A stretch of 64,000 nucleotides of DNA from Gymnothorax reevesii (lineage: Eukaryota; Chordata; Actinopteri; Anguilliformes; Muraenidae), in NCBI GenBank assembly GCA_029721435.1, contig CM056580.1, forward strand, positions 77,649,367 through 77,713,366, in the 5' to 3' direction. The translations under genes and the position numbers were made by a program. The number at the start of each line of letters is the position of its first letter. Positions within the stretch are counted from its first letter, which is position 1. Below are positions 1-14,142 of the stretch, piece after piece. Under the pieces are notes generated by a model that made no database searches, was not told the DNA's origin, and saw nothing but the letters and a program-made list of their open reading frames with translations.

Positions 1-1889
1 CCACATGGAAACAAGTATTTTTGTAATGGAGCAGGTGCAAAAGACTGAAAAGAATTTTGCCAATAAAGCAACAGTAAAAATTTACTAGGGACAAAAGTGT
101 TGAATTTCCTTGATTTCTATTTTGTTGGCTAATTTTTGCAAATCACAAAGCATGCAATGATTACAGTGCTACAGTCATTGAGGAGACAACACAGAGGGTA
201 ATACTGTTGCCTCGGGGCATGAATGTGAGTTGGGCCTTCTCCTGTGAACAGGGATAAGAGGGTTCAATAGTGGATCAATAAAATTATTTAAGCTTCTTAG
301 TTTACAATGACTTTGATAAATTAAAATATTTTAGTTCTCCTGATGTATTAAGTCATATACTGTATTATATGCCATTACCATCCTTTAAAGCAAGTCACTC
401 ACCTTTCAGTGAAACATGACCAGTCTGTGGCTGCTTTTGAAAGCACAGTGTCCATTTTAAGACAAAGTGATTCATGCATGGAGCATCGAGCTGTGGCAAA
501 GTCAGACAACTGTGAGTCTCATGAGGTTTCAGCCTTTAGACTCGGCGCCAGCGCCAAACAGACATTACCTCGACACAGATATGTCATTCAGAGACGGTAA
601 TATTGGAAATACAAATAAAAACAGATTATGCTTGGATAACTCAAAGCCATTCAGACACGAGTACCCAATATGAGTATAATATGCATAGGTCGTCTAACAC
701 AATTGTCAGTTTTCTGTGTTATGGACTCCATGTTCAAGTACTCAACGGAGATGCAAGGCAGGACCTGAAATGACCAGTTCCTGGTCAACGATACCTGATT
801 TCTAACTTCAAGCAATTCTCCAAAAAAAAAAAGGATAAAAATTAATCTGCAGTTACATGCAGTATGTAAAATAGTTTCAAATAGGACACGTCTTCAATTT
901 GTTATGGCCCCAATTTGCTACGACATATAAGACTGCAATGGATGACAGACAAAATTTTAAACTAAAACAGATTCAATTCAACAAAGACTAACACTAACCT
1001 ACAATTTATACTACTGACCAAGATTGATAATATACAAGAAAAAAAATATTTACAGTCCCTTGAGATGGGGTTGCTTGGTGATGTTCCGGGTGAGGAAAAT
1101 GCTCCAACACAGGCAAAAATCCGCAAAAAGCTTCACAGGCCTTGAAAAGAGTGACAGGTCTGGTCAAATGTATCCTTCTCCTTGCAATTTCTCCTACTAC
1201 TTTACTCTCTCAATTTCTTTCCTTATATACTCTTTTGCAGCCCCCTCACACATTTAGACTTTTTTTTTTCCTCTGGGATTTTCCCCTCTCAGACATGCCC
1301 AGGACATGCCCAAACCTATCTCCAGACTGGGCTTAACAAAAAAAAAAGGTCAATACTGCCATCTAGTGGCTTCTTTCCACATTACAAATTATTGTCACAG
1401 TATATTACACACCAGGTTCTCATTCAACAATATTATTTTTTATCTAAAGATGATAACACTGAATATCTAAGCCTACAACCCAGTATGGAAAGTGCACATA
1501 AAAACAGAAAGCAGTGATTACTAGATTTACTAATGCTTAAATTTTTGTTGCAGACAGTTTGAAGGCATGATATATAATGCTTTGCCCATTCCACTTAATT
1601 TATTGTACATATACTGCACATCCATTCCTGCTATTCAGGCCTGAAACTGGGATGGGGCAGTTTAGGACTATTAATGAGGTTCAATCAGGAAAACTCACGT
1701 TTCAATGAAATAGAACAATTTATTCATGGGTATAAGCATTACATTGTATATTGGCGGAGGTTCTGCTATAGAGGAATGTATTACCTTGGCACAGCGAACA
1801 TATAAACATAGTCATAAACAGAAATTAATAAAGAAATTAAACTATGATGTGATTTGAAACAGCTGATGTCAGTAGGTGATTTTAATTAT
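1..1889. other. AT-rich sequence, nothing recognised
   Basis: No coding frame with recognisable motifs was seen. The frames of up to about 110 codons here are low-complexity and lack any family pattern. Around 1260-1350 there is a pyrimidine-rich tract followed by an A-run, which could be the edge of an old retroelement, but no terminal repeats could be paired. Confidence 0.5.
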
Positions 1890-2110
1890 TATTTGGTTGT
1901 AAAGCAGTATCCAGGAAAGGTTGAGTCCCTCAGGAGCAAACACTGGGCCAAGGATCGCTAGTTTGCCCACAAATGCATGGGAAAATCATTGAAAGGTTTA
2001 AAAACAATATTCCTGAAAGAAAGATAGAAGGGGATATGGATATTTCACCCTTTACACTGAATAAAATGATAAAAAGATACAAAGAATCTGTTGAAATTTT
2101 TAAACGAAAT
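1890..2110 (+). pseudogene. Tc1-like transposase 5' fragment
   Basis: From 1973 the translation begins MHGKIIERFKNNIPERKI and runs on with the helix-turn-helix pattern of the paired-like DNA-binding domain of teleost Tc1 transposases (a KIIERF, ERKI, HNIIKRFKES-type layout, here NKMIKRYKES). The non-coding bases just upstream, from about 1890, also resemble the leader of that family. The similarity stops near 2110, before any catalytic domain, so this is a truncated relic of roughly 45 codons. The same family supplies the minus-strand relic at 7563-8815. Function is lost. Family assignment is from recalled sequence pattern, not from a search. Confidence 0.65.
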
Positions 2111-5100
2111 CGGTACAGTCTGAAGACATGCGTGTTGTTACTGATACTGGTACTGGTGACCTATCTGTAACGTGCCGGTGGCAGTTTTTTACGTAGCAGC
2201 GGATTTTTCCAGCATACCAGCCTGTGACTTTGGCGTTCGTCAGCGTCGCAGCCCGGTACGCAAAAATTGTCTGGCTAGAACTATGCAGTCTGCTACCTTC
2301 TATGGGGGTACCCAGCTGCAATTCATTTAACATCTTGCTTATCACTGGTCATAGCACAAGATACCGAGTTAAGGAACTCCAGCCCGTGGCTAAAAGCATT
2401 TGGTTTTCATACATGAGCCAGACAAGACTTCACAAACTTAGAAAGAGGGCAGAAAATAGTCACCTATCATCACTGTCAGAATCTTATTTATGAGTACCCG
2501 TCTAGCCAACAGGACGGGCCCAGGGGAAGTCTAATCTACATAACCTTTCCCTGCAGGCCCGTTGCAATTTGCATCCCTGTAGCGCATTGGCCAATTGTGC
2601 GCTACTTCTGAAAAGAGCTGCCGACCACTGATGGTTGATACAAGGCGGGGATTAAAACCTCTATGTTTATATAGCTTCTTTCCAAGTGGGAATTTAAGAA
2701 TCCTTGTTATTTCATCCCTGCAGGAAAAAGTCTGGGACCTTTAGTTGCTAAACAAGCATCTCAGATAAAAGACAAGTGTCTGTTCATTAACACTGAGAAC
2801 AGAAATGTAGACTTTTTCTTCAAATTCATTAACCGCAGTGAAATGCTCAAATAGATGTGGGGATGAAAGGCATGTTTACTTGAATGTATGTTCTTCTGTG
2901 TACTTTTATTTAGTTATTTTTGTTTTATTTTGCTTCATTTAGACTAAGGACCTCTGAGCCATATTCATCTAGAAACTGCATTACAGACAAGCTAGAAAAC
3001 ATTGCATATGATGGATGTAACAGTGTAGTGTATAACCTTTCAGTGGATGTGTATGAGCTGTAATTATGTGAATCCAATTTTATTTAAAGTGGTGAATCTG
3101 GCAGTGACTTAAACTTGAAAAAAAGCTTAATTGATGAAAAAACATAATCAAACCATTTTGTTTTTATACATTTCCTTCTCATTTCCTTCTCTGAAATTGA
3201 TGCCAATTTCACGTGTTCACATGCGATTAATAAGTTATTGCGTGAAATTCTTGTTATTTCTGTAAGGCACTTTGGACTAATATGCAGATATTACCTTGAG
3301 AATAAAAATATGAGTTAGGCATCATGTATGACAGTTGCAAAAGTGAGATATGAGCTATAAAATAGGTATGAACAACCTATAGGAGACGTATACCTTGTAT
3401 GAACATATAGGGCCTATATGTGGAAATAAAGAAGCAATATAGGAGACCCATATGCCCTCTATAAGCACATATATGTATCTGAATTTGGCATATAGGTTGC
3501 ATATATGCGTATATATGTTCATATAGATTCTTTCCTTCTGGGAACATTCAGCTAATCTACAGCAAGCTGACAGCACAGTGTTTAGCAGCTCAAATATACA
3601 TAAAATACAGTGATCAGCCCATTGATTTATTTGAAATTACTTGTGACTAGTTATGCTACGTATTTGGACTTATTGCAAGGCTGAATTACGTACAGTCCTG
3701 CGCACATAGCATACCATATAGAAACAGCATTACGATGCTAAATAGAACAAGAGCAACAAGGTAAGACCACAGTGGTGGAAACTTGAATTACTGCAAAAGC
3801 GTGGCATATGCCCCCGCCTGTATGTTGATGAAGGGCATATTGAGATGGCTGCTGTGGCGGCCATATTAGATATCGCACAACGCTGGTTTTCGAAAAGAAC
3901 CTTCCTCTAGCCACTCCCAATATGCCATTAAGAAATGGCATCAAACTGACGAGGGAATCTATAGTTATCCCACGGAAACGAAAAGTTAACGGACGACGGA
4001 CGGACGACGGACGGACATGGTGTCGACATAATGCCCCCTTTCCTCTTTGGATAGGGAGCTGAGAACGTAAAGCTAATTAATGCACAAGGGGAAAAAAAGC
4101 AATACTGTCTGGTCCAAAGCAACAAAAGGGCAACTGTGTGCAGATTAGAGATGCCTCCATTGCTATTGGAAAATAGACTGCTCAATTTGTGCACAGGCAC
4201 AATAAGAGTCTAGGCGGCTAATTTGTGCCTGACGAAAGATGACGCTTACAATATGTTCACATTTTAGACAATGAAATGAATATTTTCATCTTAATTATTC
4301 ATTATTTTTCCCTCCCGCAACCCATCTGCTATTAATCATAATGTTAATTTTTATGACCCACCCATCCAATCTGCAGATATATTCACTGGAGCCGCGGTTG
4401 AACTGCAATCCACACATTTCTTGTAAGCATCATTAATATAGTCTACACAAGAGGAATGAGTCACAAAACTCAATGCATCACAACTTGGCATATCTGGGGC
4501 TTTGTAGCTGCAGACTAGTCACAGTGCCAATTCTAACCCTGGTCCACCACTGGAAGTGCCTGCAATTGCCACATGCGCGTCAGAACTAGATCTTGGAGCA
4601 ATTGAAGAAGGCCACTTGGAGCAGTGAGTCCCGTTATTTAACATCATGTGCATGAGCCAAGTACAACTGCACCCTTTACCTGAGGAAAAGATGGCATCAG
4701 GATGCGCTGGGGGAAGACGACAAGTCGGTGGAGGGAGCGTGACACTCTAAAAAATGTTCTGCAGGGAAACTCTGTGTCCGGAAATTCAAGTGGAAATCAG
4801 TTTGACAGGGCTTGACCTACACAATATTCTGCAGATTGTTTTTAATATTCTGGCCAATCGATACATACCTACATTATAACCGTCAAATATAAAATAGCTG
4901 TTCCACTGCTTCATGCCAATAGCTTTTAATCGCTTTAAATTTGCATTTAAACTTTTAAAATTGAATGAGTCACATGCTGTAATTAAGTATTGAGAAATTC
5001 AGCTCAAAAAAATTCAGCCCCTCTAAGAGAGCGAGGAGAGGTGTCAGGTTTGAACAAGTCGAGCCACGTGGTGTTTTCTGATGCCCTGGAGACATTCATA

Positions 5101-7562
5101 GCCTATCTGACTATTTTTAAAGGTTAGGCTGGCAACACAACAAGCTTATGCACCACCCTCATGAATAAAAGAACGTGGGAACTGAAATCCAAGGAGAAAA
5201 TCAGTGGCCACTCGGCATGAATGCAACGTGCACCACAGACTGGCACACCCTTCATAAAGTCTTCATCGCTCGTCCTCTCCCAAATGTGGGCTCTATCTAT
5301 AACGCACAAGGGCATACCTACAGAAATTCCGGCTTCAGCCCAGAGTCCTTTCTGGACTTGGAATTTACGCCTCTTCTTGTTCTGTGCTCTAGGATGTACA
5401 GAGTGCATTTAAATCATTTTTCACAAAGGGAGCAACAGCTTGAAGTGAGCGCATCTTTACCATACCCTGAAAAAAGTGTGCATATTTTAACACAGGAAGT
5501 AAAAATAAATGAAGGTTAGGTTGGGAACATGTGTAAAGAAAATGTGTTTGGCAGATGATAATTGGGAAGGGTGGGTTGGATGAGAAAATAGACACTCAAG
5601 GGAAGAGCAGACTGTGTTAGTCACTGACACATGGAGAATGCCTTTCCTCCTCTCCTAGCACATTTTCTTGCATATGTTAACAGGAGCTGTGCGCTCGTAT
5701 GACTAGAGATCATCTGTTGAGGGATGGAGTATTTGTTGACTTAATGTGTGGGGGAGTCTCACTTGAACATAAATTGCATTGATTTGATTTCGCTGGTTTT
5801 GGTTTTTCTATATAGCGAAGCAAATTACAGTCTTGCATCACTTGCAATCCTTTAAATATACGTAAATTAAATGCAATTTTGATTAATATATGTGCTTGCA
5901 AAGAGTTGAAAGACAGTCTGAAAGTCAAAGTTAACAGATATTCCTTAAGGTTGGAGGGGGGGGGGTTTAAACCTTTTGCGCGATGGACTTCAACAGGATT
6001 CCAACAAATAATACATGAGCAAATCTAAATTGGAATGGATTAGAATTTACATAAACCCAATTGCAGATTAAAATGGCTAACTGTGAACTACCTTTTGGTT
6101 TAGGAATCCAAATACTACATGTGCCATAATTCAATGCAATATTAATCACACTTGCCTACATAAGTTCTTAAATGAATTCACAACCATAGAACAATAAAGT
6201 TTGCATCAGTGCACTGCAGGTGATTTAAATAATTTACATATCATTTTAACTCTTCATTTCATTGAAAATAGTGCAATGACAACATAAGATGTTGAAATTT
6301 TGTCATTTTTTGAAAAATATCTGCTCATTTTGAATTTGATGCTATCAAAATATTTCGAGGAGGTTTGGCACTATGTTGCCTCACCTCTTCTTTTAACAAC
6401 ACTGTAACAGTGGCGCCAAAAACTTTTGGTCCGAGGGGTCAGTGTGTTCTCTTTGAGCCGTTAACCTTGCTAGCAGACCGAAATTTTCCCATCAATCATT
6501 GCTTGAGACTGCGTGCTTCTGCAAACATATCAAAGACCTAGTTTTTACAAAAGTAAAATAGTCAGATGAAACTGAACTTAAAAGTTTATATTGCCTCCCT
6601 CTGAAGTCTGCTATTTGCTGGACCCTGCTCCTTCGACCTAAGAATCAGCACGGCCTGAAAGAAAAAAGGCTGTTACATTAATAGAAAAAACAGTGGCACC
6701 TGATTCTTGTAAGTATGTTTTTGCACTGTAGGCAGCACAATCTTCATAGTAAATTGGCACTAAATTCCGTAAAATTGGAGTGTTGTCCTCTCAATATAAG
6801 ATAAGCTCGATCTATTACATCTAATGTGTACACCAAAGCCTCTCAATGCTACCCACCACATGATAGCATCGGGGGTTTCTAAAGACCACATTTCCTTCCA
6901 TGTCCGTATATTATGTCAGTAATCGCTCTACAGGCTACAAATTAAATCAGATTGCTCTTATGTTAAGTGAGATTATTTGGGCTAGTAAGGTCATGGCTAC
7001 CCATCAATTTTGGCTCGGATTATCTGACGCAAAGGAGGAACTTTTTCCTAGTACGGGGATACATCTGCTGTCAAGGGTGGCCAAATTTTCTGGCGAGCTT
7101 GTTCTTTAAGTATGTTTACTCAACCTAGCGAGCAAAATGCAATCGATGTGCATTGCTCTCCTGTTACTAAGAGTATGACTTCATAGCTAGTTTCCCATTT
7201 GAATTTAGTAAATTCACCTATTTCGTGTTGTATACGGCTTTCAGATAGATGTGTGCGCGGCTGACTGCCCACATAAGTTAACTGACTTAACTATATTACA
7301 ATTGTCATGGCTATAACTCGACAGTCACCAGCTAATCTACTCAAGACCAATAACGTTGGTTAAGGCTTACTGAATGTAGACTGCTTTCCATTTTGCACAA
7401 GCTAGCTGTTGTTGGAGTTATACTGCCACCTAAGCAATAAGACTCTGAGGTTTTTGAGTTTTGATGTCAGCTTTAGCCTCTCCACCTCTGAAATGAATCG
7501 AGCACCCCTGCTGCTGCACCCCTGTAACTATTTGGGCACTGAAGACCGAAACTACTGAAGTT
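2111..7562. other. Gene-free stretch, mostly unrecognised
   Basis: No supported gene. It contains a patch of ATATAG/TATATG-rich short palindromes at 3370-3530, a short GACGGACGG array at 3985-4016, and a G-run near 5955. The 2110-2560 segment is less AT-rich and includes a palindromic TTGGCCAA next to a CCAAT-like sequence at about 2587, but no downstream coding frame supports a promoter. Confidence 0.5.
3985..4016. repeat. Short GACGGACGG tandem repeat
   Basis: Alternating ACGGACG and ACGG units form a purine-rich array of about 30 bp. The flanks (3740-4050) look like a decayed mobile element, because such arrays often sit near element ends, but no matching inverted repeat was found. Confidence 0.6.
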
Positions 7563-8815
7563 ATGAAAGGAAAATGTTTTCCTATTCCTGCTTAAAGAGG
7601 ATTCCAGCTGCTCAACCCTTTGTGGCCACCTTTGTCACATTTTTTGCTTCATAATGTGCGAAAAAGTTTCAGGTCAGGAATGTAAGCAGGCTAGTTTAGC
7701 ATCCAGACTTTTTTTTACTATGGAGTTATGTTGTTGTAATGGCATGCAGAGTGTGGTGTTTGGCATAGTCTTGCTAAAATAAGCAAGGCCTTCCCTGAAA
7801 AAGACGTTTGGATGGCAGTATGTTGCTCCAAAACTTGTATATATTGTTCAGCATTGATAGTGTCTTCAAAGATATTTAAGTTACTCATATATTGTGCACC
7901 CCTATAGCATCATGGATTCCGGCTTTTGAACTGTGTGCTGATAACAAGTCAGATGGTCTCTTTCCTTTTTAGCTGGAAGACACAAAAACATCCATGATTT
8001 CTGAAAAGAATTTCACATTTTGATTGCTCAGACAGCAAGACAGTTTTCCACTTCGCATCAGTCAATCTTACAAGAGTTTGAGTTCTGAGATGGAGACAGC
8101 GTTTCCGGATTTTGTTTGAATGTGATCTTGTCTTTGCTTTGTAGTGTCTTAACTTGCATTTGTGGATGTAACTTTGTTCACTGGCAATGGTTTCCACGAG
8201 AGTTCCTGAGCCCATCCAATGATTACCACAACCGAATCCTGCCTGTTTCTTGGAGTGCCGACTGGGGGTGTGAGGATCATGGCCATTATACATTGGTTTT
8301 TGGCCCATGCATGCAGAGATTTCTCTGGATTCTCTGAATTGTTCAATGATATTATGTACCGTACATGATGAAATCCCCAAATTCTTTTTTTCATAGTGAA
8401 GCATTATTCGTGAATGGTTAAATTCAGTATCTTTCGCAGAGTGTTGACGCCCTCACCATCTTTACTTGTGGAAGACTCACTTTCTTGGGGATGCTCTTTT
8501 TATAACCAATCATAGTAGCGACCTGTTACCAATCAACCTAATTAGCTGTTAGATTTTTCACCAGGTGCATTTTTTCTGCATCATACACCTTTCCCAATCT
8601 TTTGTTGCCCCATCCCAACTTTTTTGAAATGAGTTGATGGCCTTATATCAAAATTAGCCAATTTCATTAAAAGAATAATAAAAACTATCAACATCTGATG
8701 TTATGTTTTTATTACTGTCAATTAAATATAAAGTTTATATGATTTGCAAATCATTGCATTCTGTTTTTATTTACACAGCATCTTAACATTTTTGGAAATG
8801 GGGTTGGAATGCATT
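7563..8815 (-). pseudogene. Decayed Tc1-like transposon, transposase on minus strand
   Basis: Read on the minus strand, the frame at 8404-7949 (151 codons) shows the Tc1 helix-turn-helix segment (LGISSCTVHNIIEQFRES), a basic linker, and a degraded first catalytic block (DAKWKTVLLSEQSKCEIL, where the usual SDESK aspartate region has changed). Lower coordinates down to about 7563 continue in broken frames (for example TINAEQYIQVLEQH in the 7840-7870 area). The 8680-8815 side carries the AT-rich terminal region ending near GGAAATGGGGTTGG. No matching left inverted repeat was seen, so the 3' end of the gene side is truncated. Several frameshifts and stops make it non-functional. It is the same lineage as the fragment at 1890-2110. 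Confidence 0.8.
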
Positions 8816-9118
8816 TGTACATCATATTGTAAAAGATTGTAATTTCTATTGTGTCTGTCTGTGTGCATTATTTTTTGTCATATATAAAAGTACTTAATAT
8901 TTTGACTGTTGCACGCTGCATCGCACCCACTCATCAGCGATGAGTCATGAGTTGACTGCTGCACCAGGAGGAAGCTTGAGAAGTGCTCACTGGAATTGTA
9001 ATGTAAAAAACTTCTGATATTGATGGCCATATATCAAACAATACTGTTTTTTTATGAAGTATAATTGAAATAAAAGCTGCAAAATACACAAAAGATGTAC
9101 TTTATGGCTCAGAAACAA

Positions 9119-9912
9119 TGGGTCTCATTCATGAAACGTGAGCAGAAGGATTTATGTGTAAACTGTGACAGAAGAAAATTTACATGGATTTCAGTATTCA
9201 CCAGTGTTTCAGTAGCTCCGATCTTTTCCTAGCTAATCACAAAATTTACACCTGCTGCCAACCGCCGGTGGTTCAAATAATGAATGCACATGAATACTGT
9301 ATGTCATTATTACACACTGCAATTTTTATGCTCTATTACAGTCAGAATACACAGATTCCATTGAAAGACACAATTTATGTTTGAGCATATTTTCGAAATA
9401 TATTTTGCTACTTTAGTTGGCAATTAGATGGCAAGTATAAGCTTTGGACTATGTTCATTATCAAATGTGAAAGAGTTATTTAATTCGACCTCATAGATGG
9501 ATTTTCTACATGTTCAATTCTGTTGCAAATAAAATATTTTTCCTTGTCTTTACTTGCTTTACTACAACGAAAATTACTTATATCTCAGCCTTGGCAAAGT
9601 TCTTTTTCTTTCTCTCTTTCTTAGTTTTTGCGCCATGTTCGCAGGCCACGTAATGCACCAATGCATAGTTAAATCATCTTCTTATAAGGTGGTCATTCGC
9701 TATTCAGGGGCGGGGGATGTATGCTAATTTATGAATAGCGGGAGTGTGATGTCAATTTGCTCTGATTGGCAGTCATCAGCTACGCACGTACTTATGATCT
9801 AATCATATTAGTTTTCTGCAGCTTTCATGACTCCGGTGTAGGTTTTTAGTGCCCAGGGATTTTATTTGTAAATTTACCCATTATTCTACAATCATTTCAT
9901 GAATGAGACCCA
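9119..9912. mobile_element. Non-autonomous DNA transposon with terminal inverted repeats
   Basis: The ends TGGGTCTCATTCATGAAA (9119-9136) and its exact reverse complement (9895-9912) form an 18-bp perfect terminal inverted repeat enclosing 794 bp with no credible coding frame. No clear target duplication can be read, so the superfamily is left open (PIF/Harbinger or hAT are possible). Confidence 0.75.
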
Positions 9913-10838
9913 CTATTAGCAGTTTGGAGGAAAAATGGAGAGGAGTGATCTGTAATCAATCACAGCAAACAGAGCACCCAGCTGGAGTGTGAGGTATTAT
10001 GACATCATCGGACTAAATAAAGTCAGTTACTTGTGGAAGTTCCACCGTTGAACTGAATGAGGCTAAGGGTATTGTCGAAACGAATGAAAAATATTTTAAA
10101 TTTGTCATTTTTTTTTAAAAAAAGTAAGAAGTTTAGGAATCTGAAAAAATACAAAAAAGCTTCAGATGGAAATTGTCTTTGAGTCAAAGTTCGATGAAGT
10201 CTGTAGGTGGAGTATTTCTATCCTTATTAAGTGTGGAAGAGGAATAATGAGGGAAATAAATAATCAGAGGAATTACAATGGGGCGTTTGCTTTGCTAGTG
10301 TACAAATAAGAAATAATCATGGGAATAAAAATAGTGTGCTTGCTTTGCAAGAACACTAATAACTGCCCTGCATAACTTAAAGCAGTTGTAGTTCAGACAG
10401 TAAACAAGGAAAACTAAACCGTTGAAGTACTGGAGACATATGGATGTGGTGTGACATGCATTTTGATCATTTCTTTTGGCACCAGCACTTAAGTAGGTCA
10501 TTGAATCATCAGAGGCCCTCAGCATTTTTTATGATGTTCCTGCTACCAGGGAAGAACAAAATCTCATTCAGCACAATTATAAACCAGAAGTACAAGTGAT
10601 ACGCAAGTAATCATTGTGACATGTCTGATTTATGCCCAGTAGCATTGAATCTGTCACATGAGAAGAACTTTCACAAACTTTCTCCTGAAATAAAAAAAAA
10701 ATAGCATTAGTTTTTTTTTTGGGGGGGGGGGGAGTGATGTCTCTACCAGTCTCATGAAGCTGATGAGCAAACTGATGAGGCTACTGCTGCCAGGGCGTAC
10801 CATTGCCTAGTAGCGGTGTTCTTACACTGCAACGCTGT
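9913..10838. other. Gene-free stretch with homopolymer runs
   Basis: No gene is supported. A T10-G12 homopolymer junction sits at 10711-10732, just before the next transposon relic. Confidence 0.5.
10711..10732. repeat. T10/G12 homopolymer junction
   Basis: A run of ten T is followed directly by twelve G. Exact lengths may be affected by sequencing error. Confidence 0.85.
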
Positions 10839-11262
10839 TTAGGTAGGTGGTACAAACACATCATCCACATGAATGCCAGGAACCAAAGTATCCCAGCAGA
10901 GTACTGCCCAAAGCGTCACACTGCCTCGGCTGGCTTGCCCTCTCCCCGCAGTGCATCCTGGTGCCATGTCTTCTCCAGGTAAATAATGCACACACACCTG
11001 CCCATCATCATGATGTAAAAAAAAAAAAAGAGAGACGAGGCCGTCCTTCTCTAATTGCTCCATGTCAACTTTTGCTTCTCATGTGCCCAGTTTAAGCACT
11101 TCCAGCGGTTGACAGAGGTCAGCACGGGCACTGTGATCAAACCACGTGTGGTAGGTACAAATTACTGCATACCGGGAACACTCCAGTGGACCTGCCATTG
11201 TGAGAAGTTAAAGTTATCCACGTCACCGGTCAGTAGTGTTAATGCTGTGGCTGATTGGTGAT
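10839..11262 (-). pseudogene. Tc1-like transposon relic (minus strand)
   Basis: The minus-strand frame 11063-10839 (74 codons) contains HYLPGEDMAPGCTAGRGQAS followed by GSVTLWAVLCWDTLVPGIHVDD, which matches a known teleost Tc1-type transposase segment between the first and second catalytic residues. The plus-strand sequence at 11060-11262 (fragments such as CACTTCCAGCGGTTGACAGAGG) corresponds to its upstream coding part. It ends in a terminal-repeat-like GTCAGTAGTGTTAATGCTGTGG motif. The other end is unclear. No uninterrupted DDE domain remains, so it is inactive. Confidence 0.7.
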
Positions 11263-14142
11263 TCCTTTTCACCATGTCCCATGCCATGTTCCAGTGAGCA
11301 TGCTCTGATGCTGTGAAAGCCCAAATGCACATGCTTTGGAGCTCTGAAGGCCAAAAATAGAAGCCACAATATACTGAACACTTTCATCATTGAGCAGCGC
11401 CCATAAGAGTTTATTAAACTGCAGGCAGAATTTTTGCCACTTCTTGTATATGTCTGATAATTCAGCATTTCGAAACATAACCATTAAAATGTGTTTTGAA
11501 GAGGGTCCCACAGAGCTGTAGGCTGAGCAGCACAGGCGCCGGCGCAGCATTCAGGGAGACAGATGGCAGGCAGACTGCGGAGATGCAAACGAGATTAAGA
11601 ACCGAAACAAGACACAATGTTAACGCCGTAATTTTGGGGGGGTCAGGCCGACGCAGTCATCTCAGAGGGATGCAAGAACATGGAACAGAAAAAAGGGGCC
11701 AAAAATGAAATGAGCTAAATGCAACGCAATTTAGTAAAGAAAACTGCTGAGAACAGTCACACCAATAATTATTGAAACAAAGCCAAATTGAAAAGGAAAA
11801 TATCATGTTGTGTGCAGAGAGCATGACGGGCTGGAGAATAACAGAGCCTCGAGCGGGACACAGAAAGACATCCCTGCAGGATTTATATGTTCAGATAGTA
11901 GAACGGGCATGACCTAACTCCAAACAGCTGCTCTCTGGCCCCCACAGGCATGACATCGTGCCACCTGGGTCAATATCAATTCACTCCGGGCTGAAAGGGA
12001 GAGGCTCACATGATCGCACTTCCCCACACAATCCACTTTGTCCAATCAGATTTCACCTGACCTGCGGAGGAAAATCTTTACATTGATTTGTTAGTGAAAT
12101 CAAACCTGCTCACCTGGGACGAATGGGCACTCTTTTACACAAACAGTTAATCTATACGATGATATGGGTCAATTAGGTGGCAGATTTTCAGCACTTTCAT
12201 CGCCTATTTACAAGTAGCTGAATACAAACAAATTTTCTTTGAATCTGCAGGATGTGAATATGGAGTAAACCTCTTTAGGAAAAGAAAATCTCTTGTAGTC
12301 CAAGCCAGGTTACTCCCTTCACCCTGAGCCACTGAATCCACTGAGGAGTAAGCAGGTCGAGGAGTCAAGCGATGCTAACAGCACTGACTGAGCACAGCGA
12401 AATGGGCCATACATCATTCAGCATCAACAGCAATATTAGTTATTGAGTTGGATAGTTGCAGAAAGGTTACTCTTTTATTTAGGGTGATAAAGTGAAAATT
12501 TATGCTTTAAATTTGAGAAGTAATGCACTAACTTTACTATTTGTAGTAATGACTCATCTTTTTTACATTTTTTGATCACTTAACATGTGCTCCAGAGGCA
12601 TTGGGCCATGTCATATTAGAAAATCCTGAATCCCGAAAACCAATTAACTTGCAGAGCATCATTATTACTTTGAGTGGAACCTGCATAGCCTTTTTATGGG
12701 AGTCTCACTGTGGACCACCTATGTGATTAGGAAAAGGCAGTGAAAACTCTTCATTCCATTTCTACAAAGAATACTGTCTAACTTCAAATAAATTCCATTT
12801 CAAAGTGAGAGCTTACTTTTTGCCCTTTAGATCCACACTCTAGTTAATGATTTACACTTAGATTATAACTCCACAGTTTGTGTGTGATCTTCTGGTCCTC
12901 CTTCTCACACTCCCTCCTTTCTCTCATGATTACTCTACCGGGAAAGTTTCTCAGATGGAAAGTGACCCTCCCACACACAGTGATGAGAGAAGACAGTTCT
13001 CTGAGAACTGGATTAACAAACAGTTTCTTCGGCAGAGAGCTCTCCTGCAGTCAGTTTAGCCTTAAAACAGGTAGCGACAAGTGCGCTCTCCGTTTCTCAC
13101 CGAAAAAAGATCAATCTGTGAACTCAACTCTCCCGTGCCCGGCTGGCACATCTTTTTGAATACAAATTTTAAGCATCTGCCTTGCCGAATGGAGACGCTG
13201 GCCGAGAATCTGTTTGCTGCAAATTGGATCAGAATCATTGGAGGTTTACTGCCTCCTGGCAGAGCCTGGAGCCTGTTATTAAGGCCCGGCTGCCGCCAGT
13301 CAGAACCAAGTCAGTTGAAAATGAAAAGGGGCGTTTGTTTGAATTTTCAACTCCACAACCAGTCCTTGCGACACTGCCTCGCATCCCCCCCCCCCCCCCC
13401 AAGGCTAAGTTACTGATGGGCAGGACTATTAAAGAGCCAAGCGTGCAGCTCTCTATCTTTATCTGCATGCCTGCGCATTAACACCTGTCCTACAACATTA
13501 ATGAAAATTTTAATACCTAGGGAAGCTCCATGTGCTAAAGCAATCACCATGCAAATTACAGCAATTAGGTTTTAATACGAGCATTTTACATTCCCTCTGA
13601 TGCTCACGTATTACAGACTGAGGTAATGCAATTATGGTCTTGGTGGGGTCAGCTTCACTCATTTAGGAAAGACATCATTTGCAATGTTAGGTCATGGGAG
13701 GACCCTATCTCTGTATGCATTATGTGTAAGACAGGGATACACCCTCGATATGTTAGCAATCCATCACAGTGGGACAAACCCAGAGTTCTGGGACGAGACC
13801 TACATTAGCACAGAAATAGCACATCAACTCCGCACACAGAGGCCCTTAGCCTAGGTTCAAACTCAGTGCCCCCTTGGGAAGTACCCCAAGCAGAATATCT
13901 CATTTATAAATCCACAGATCATGACTTCACAACAAATGCATAATGCCTATGAACAGTAAATGGACTAATTTGACAAACTCACTTGAAAACTTTAATCTTA
14001 AGGGTAAAAGCCCTTGAGATGTACCAAGTCATTTTTGAGGGGCTCCTGGCGAATGACACGGCATAATATGCACCAAAATATGGAACGAAACCAATGTGTA
14101 CAGTTACAGTATATAGGACAAATGAACACAATCACACTGTAC
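11263..14142. other. Gene-free stretch, nothing recognised
   Basis: No gene or paired repeat was identified. The 12000-13500 part is less AT-rich and could include conserved non-coding sequence, but that cannot be judged without comparison. A 16-base C run lies at 13385-13400. Confidence 0.45.
13385..13400. repeat. Poly-C run (16 bases)
   Basis: Uninterrupted C homopolymer. The proline-rich frames across it are artefacts of the run. Confidence 0.9.

Noticed and set aside
13081..13481. Proline-rich frames of 99-111 codons
   Set aside because: They run through a 16-base C homopolymer and have no family pattern.
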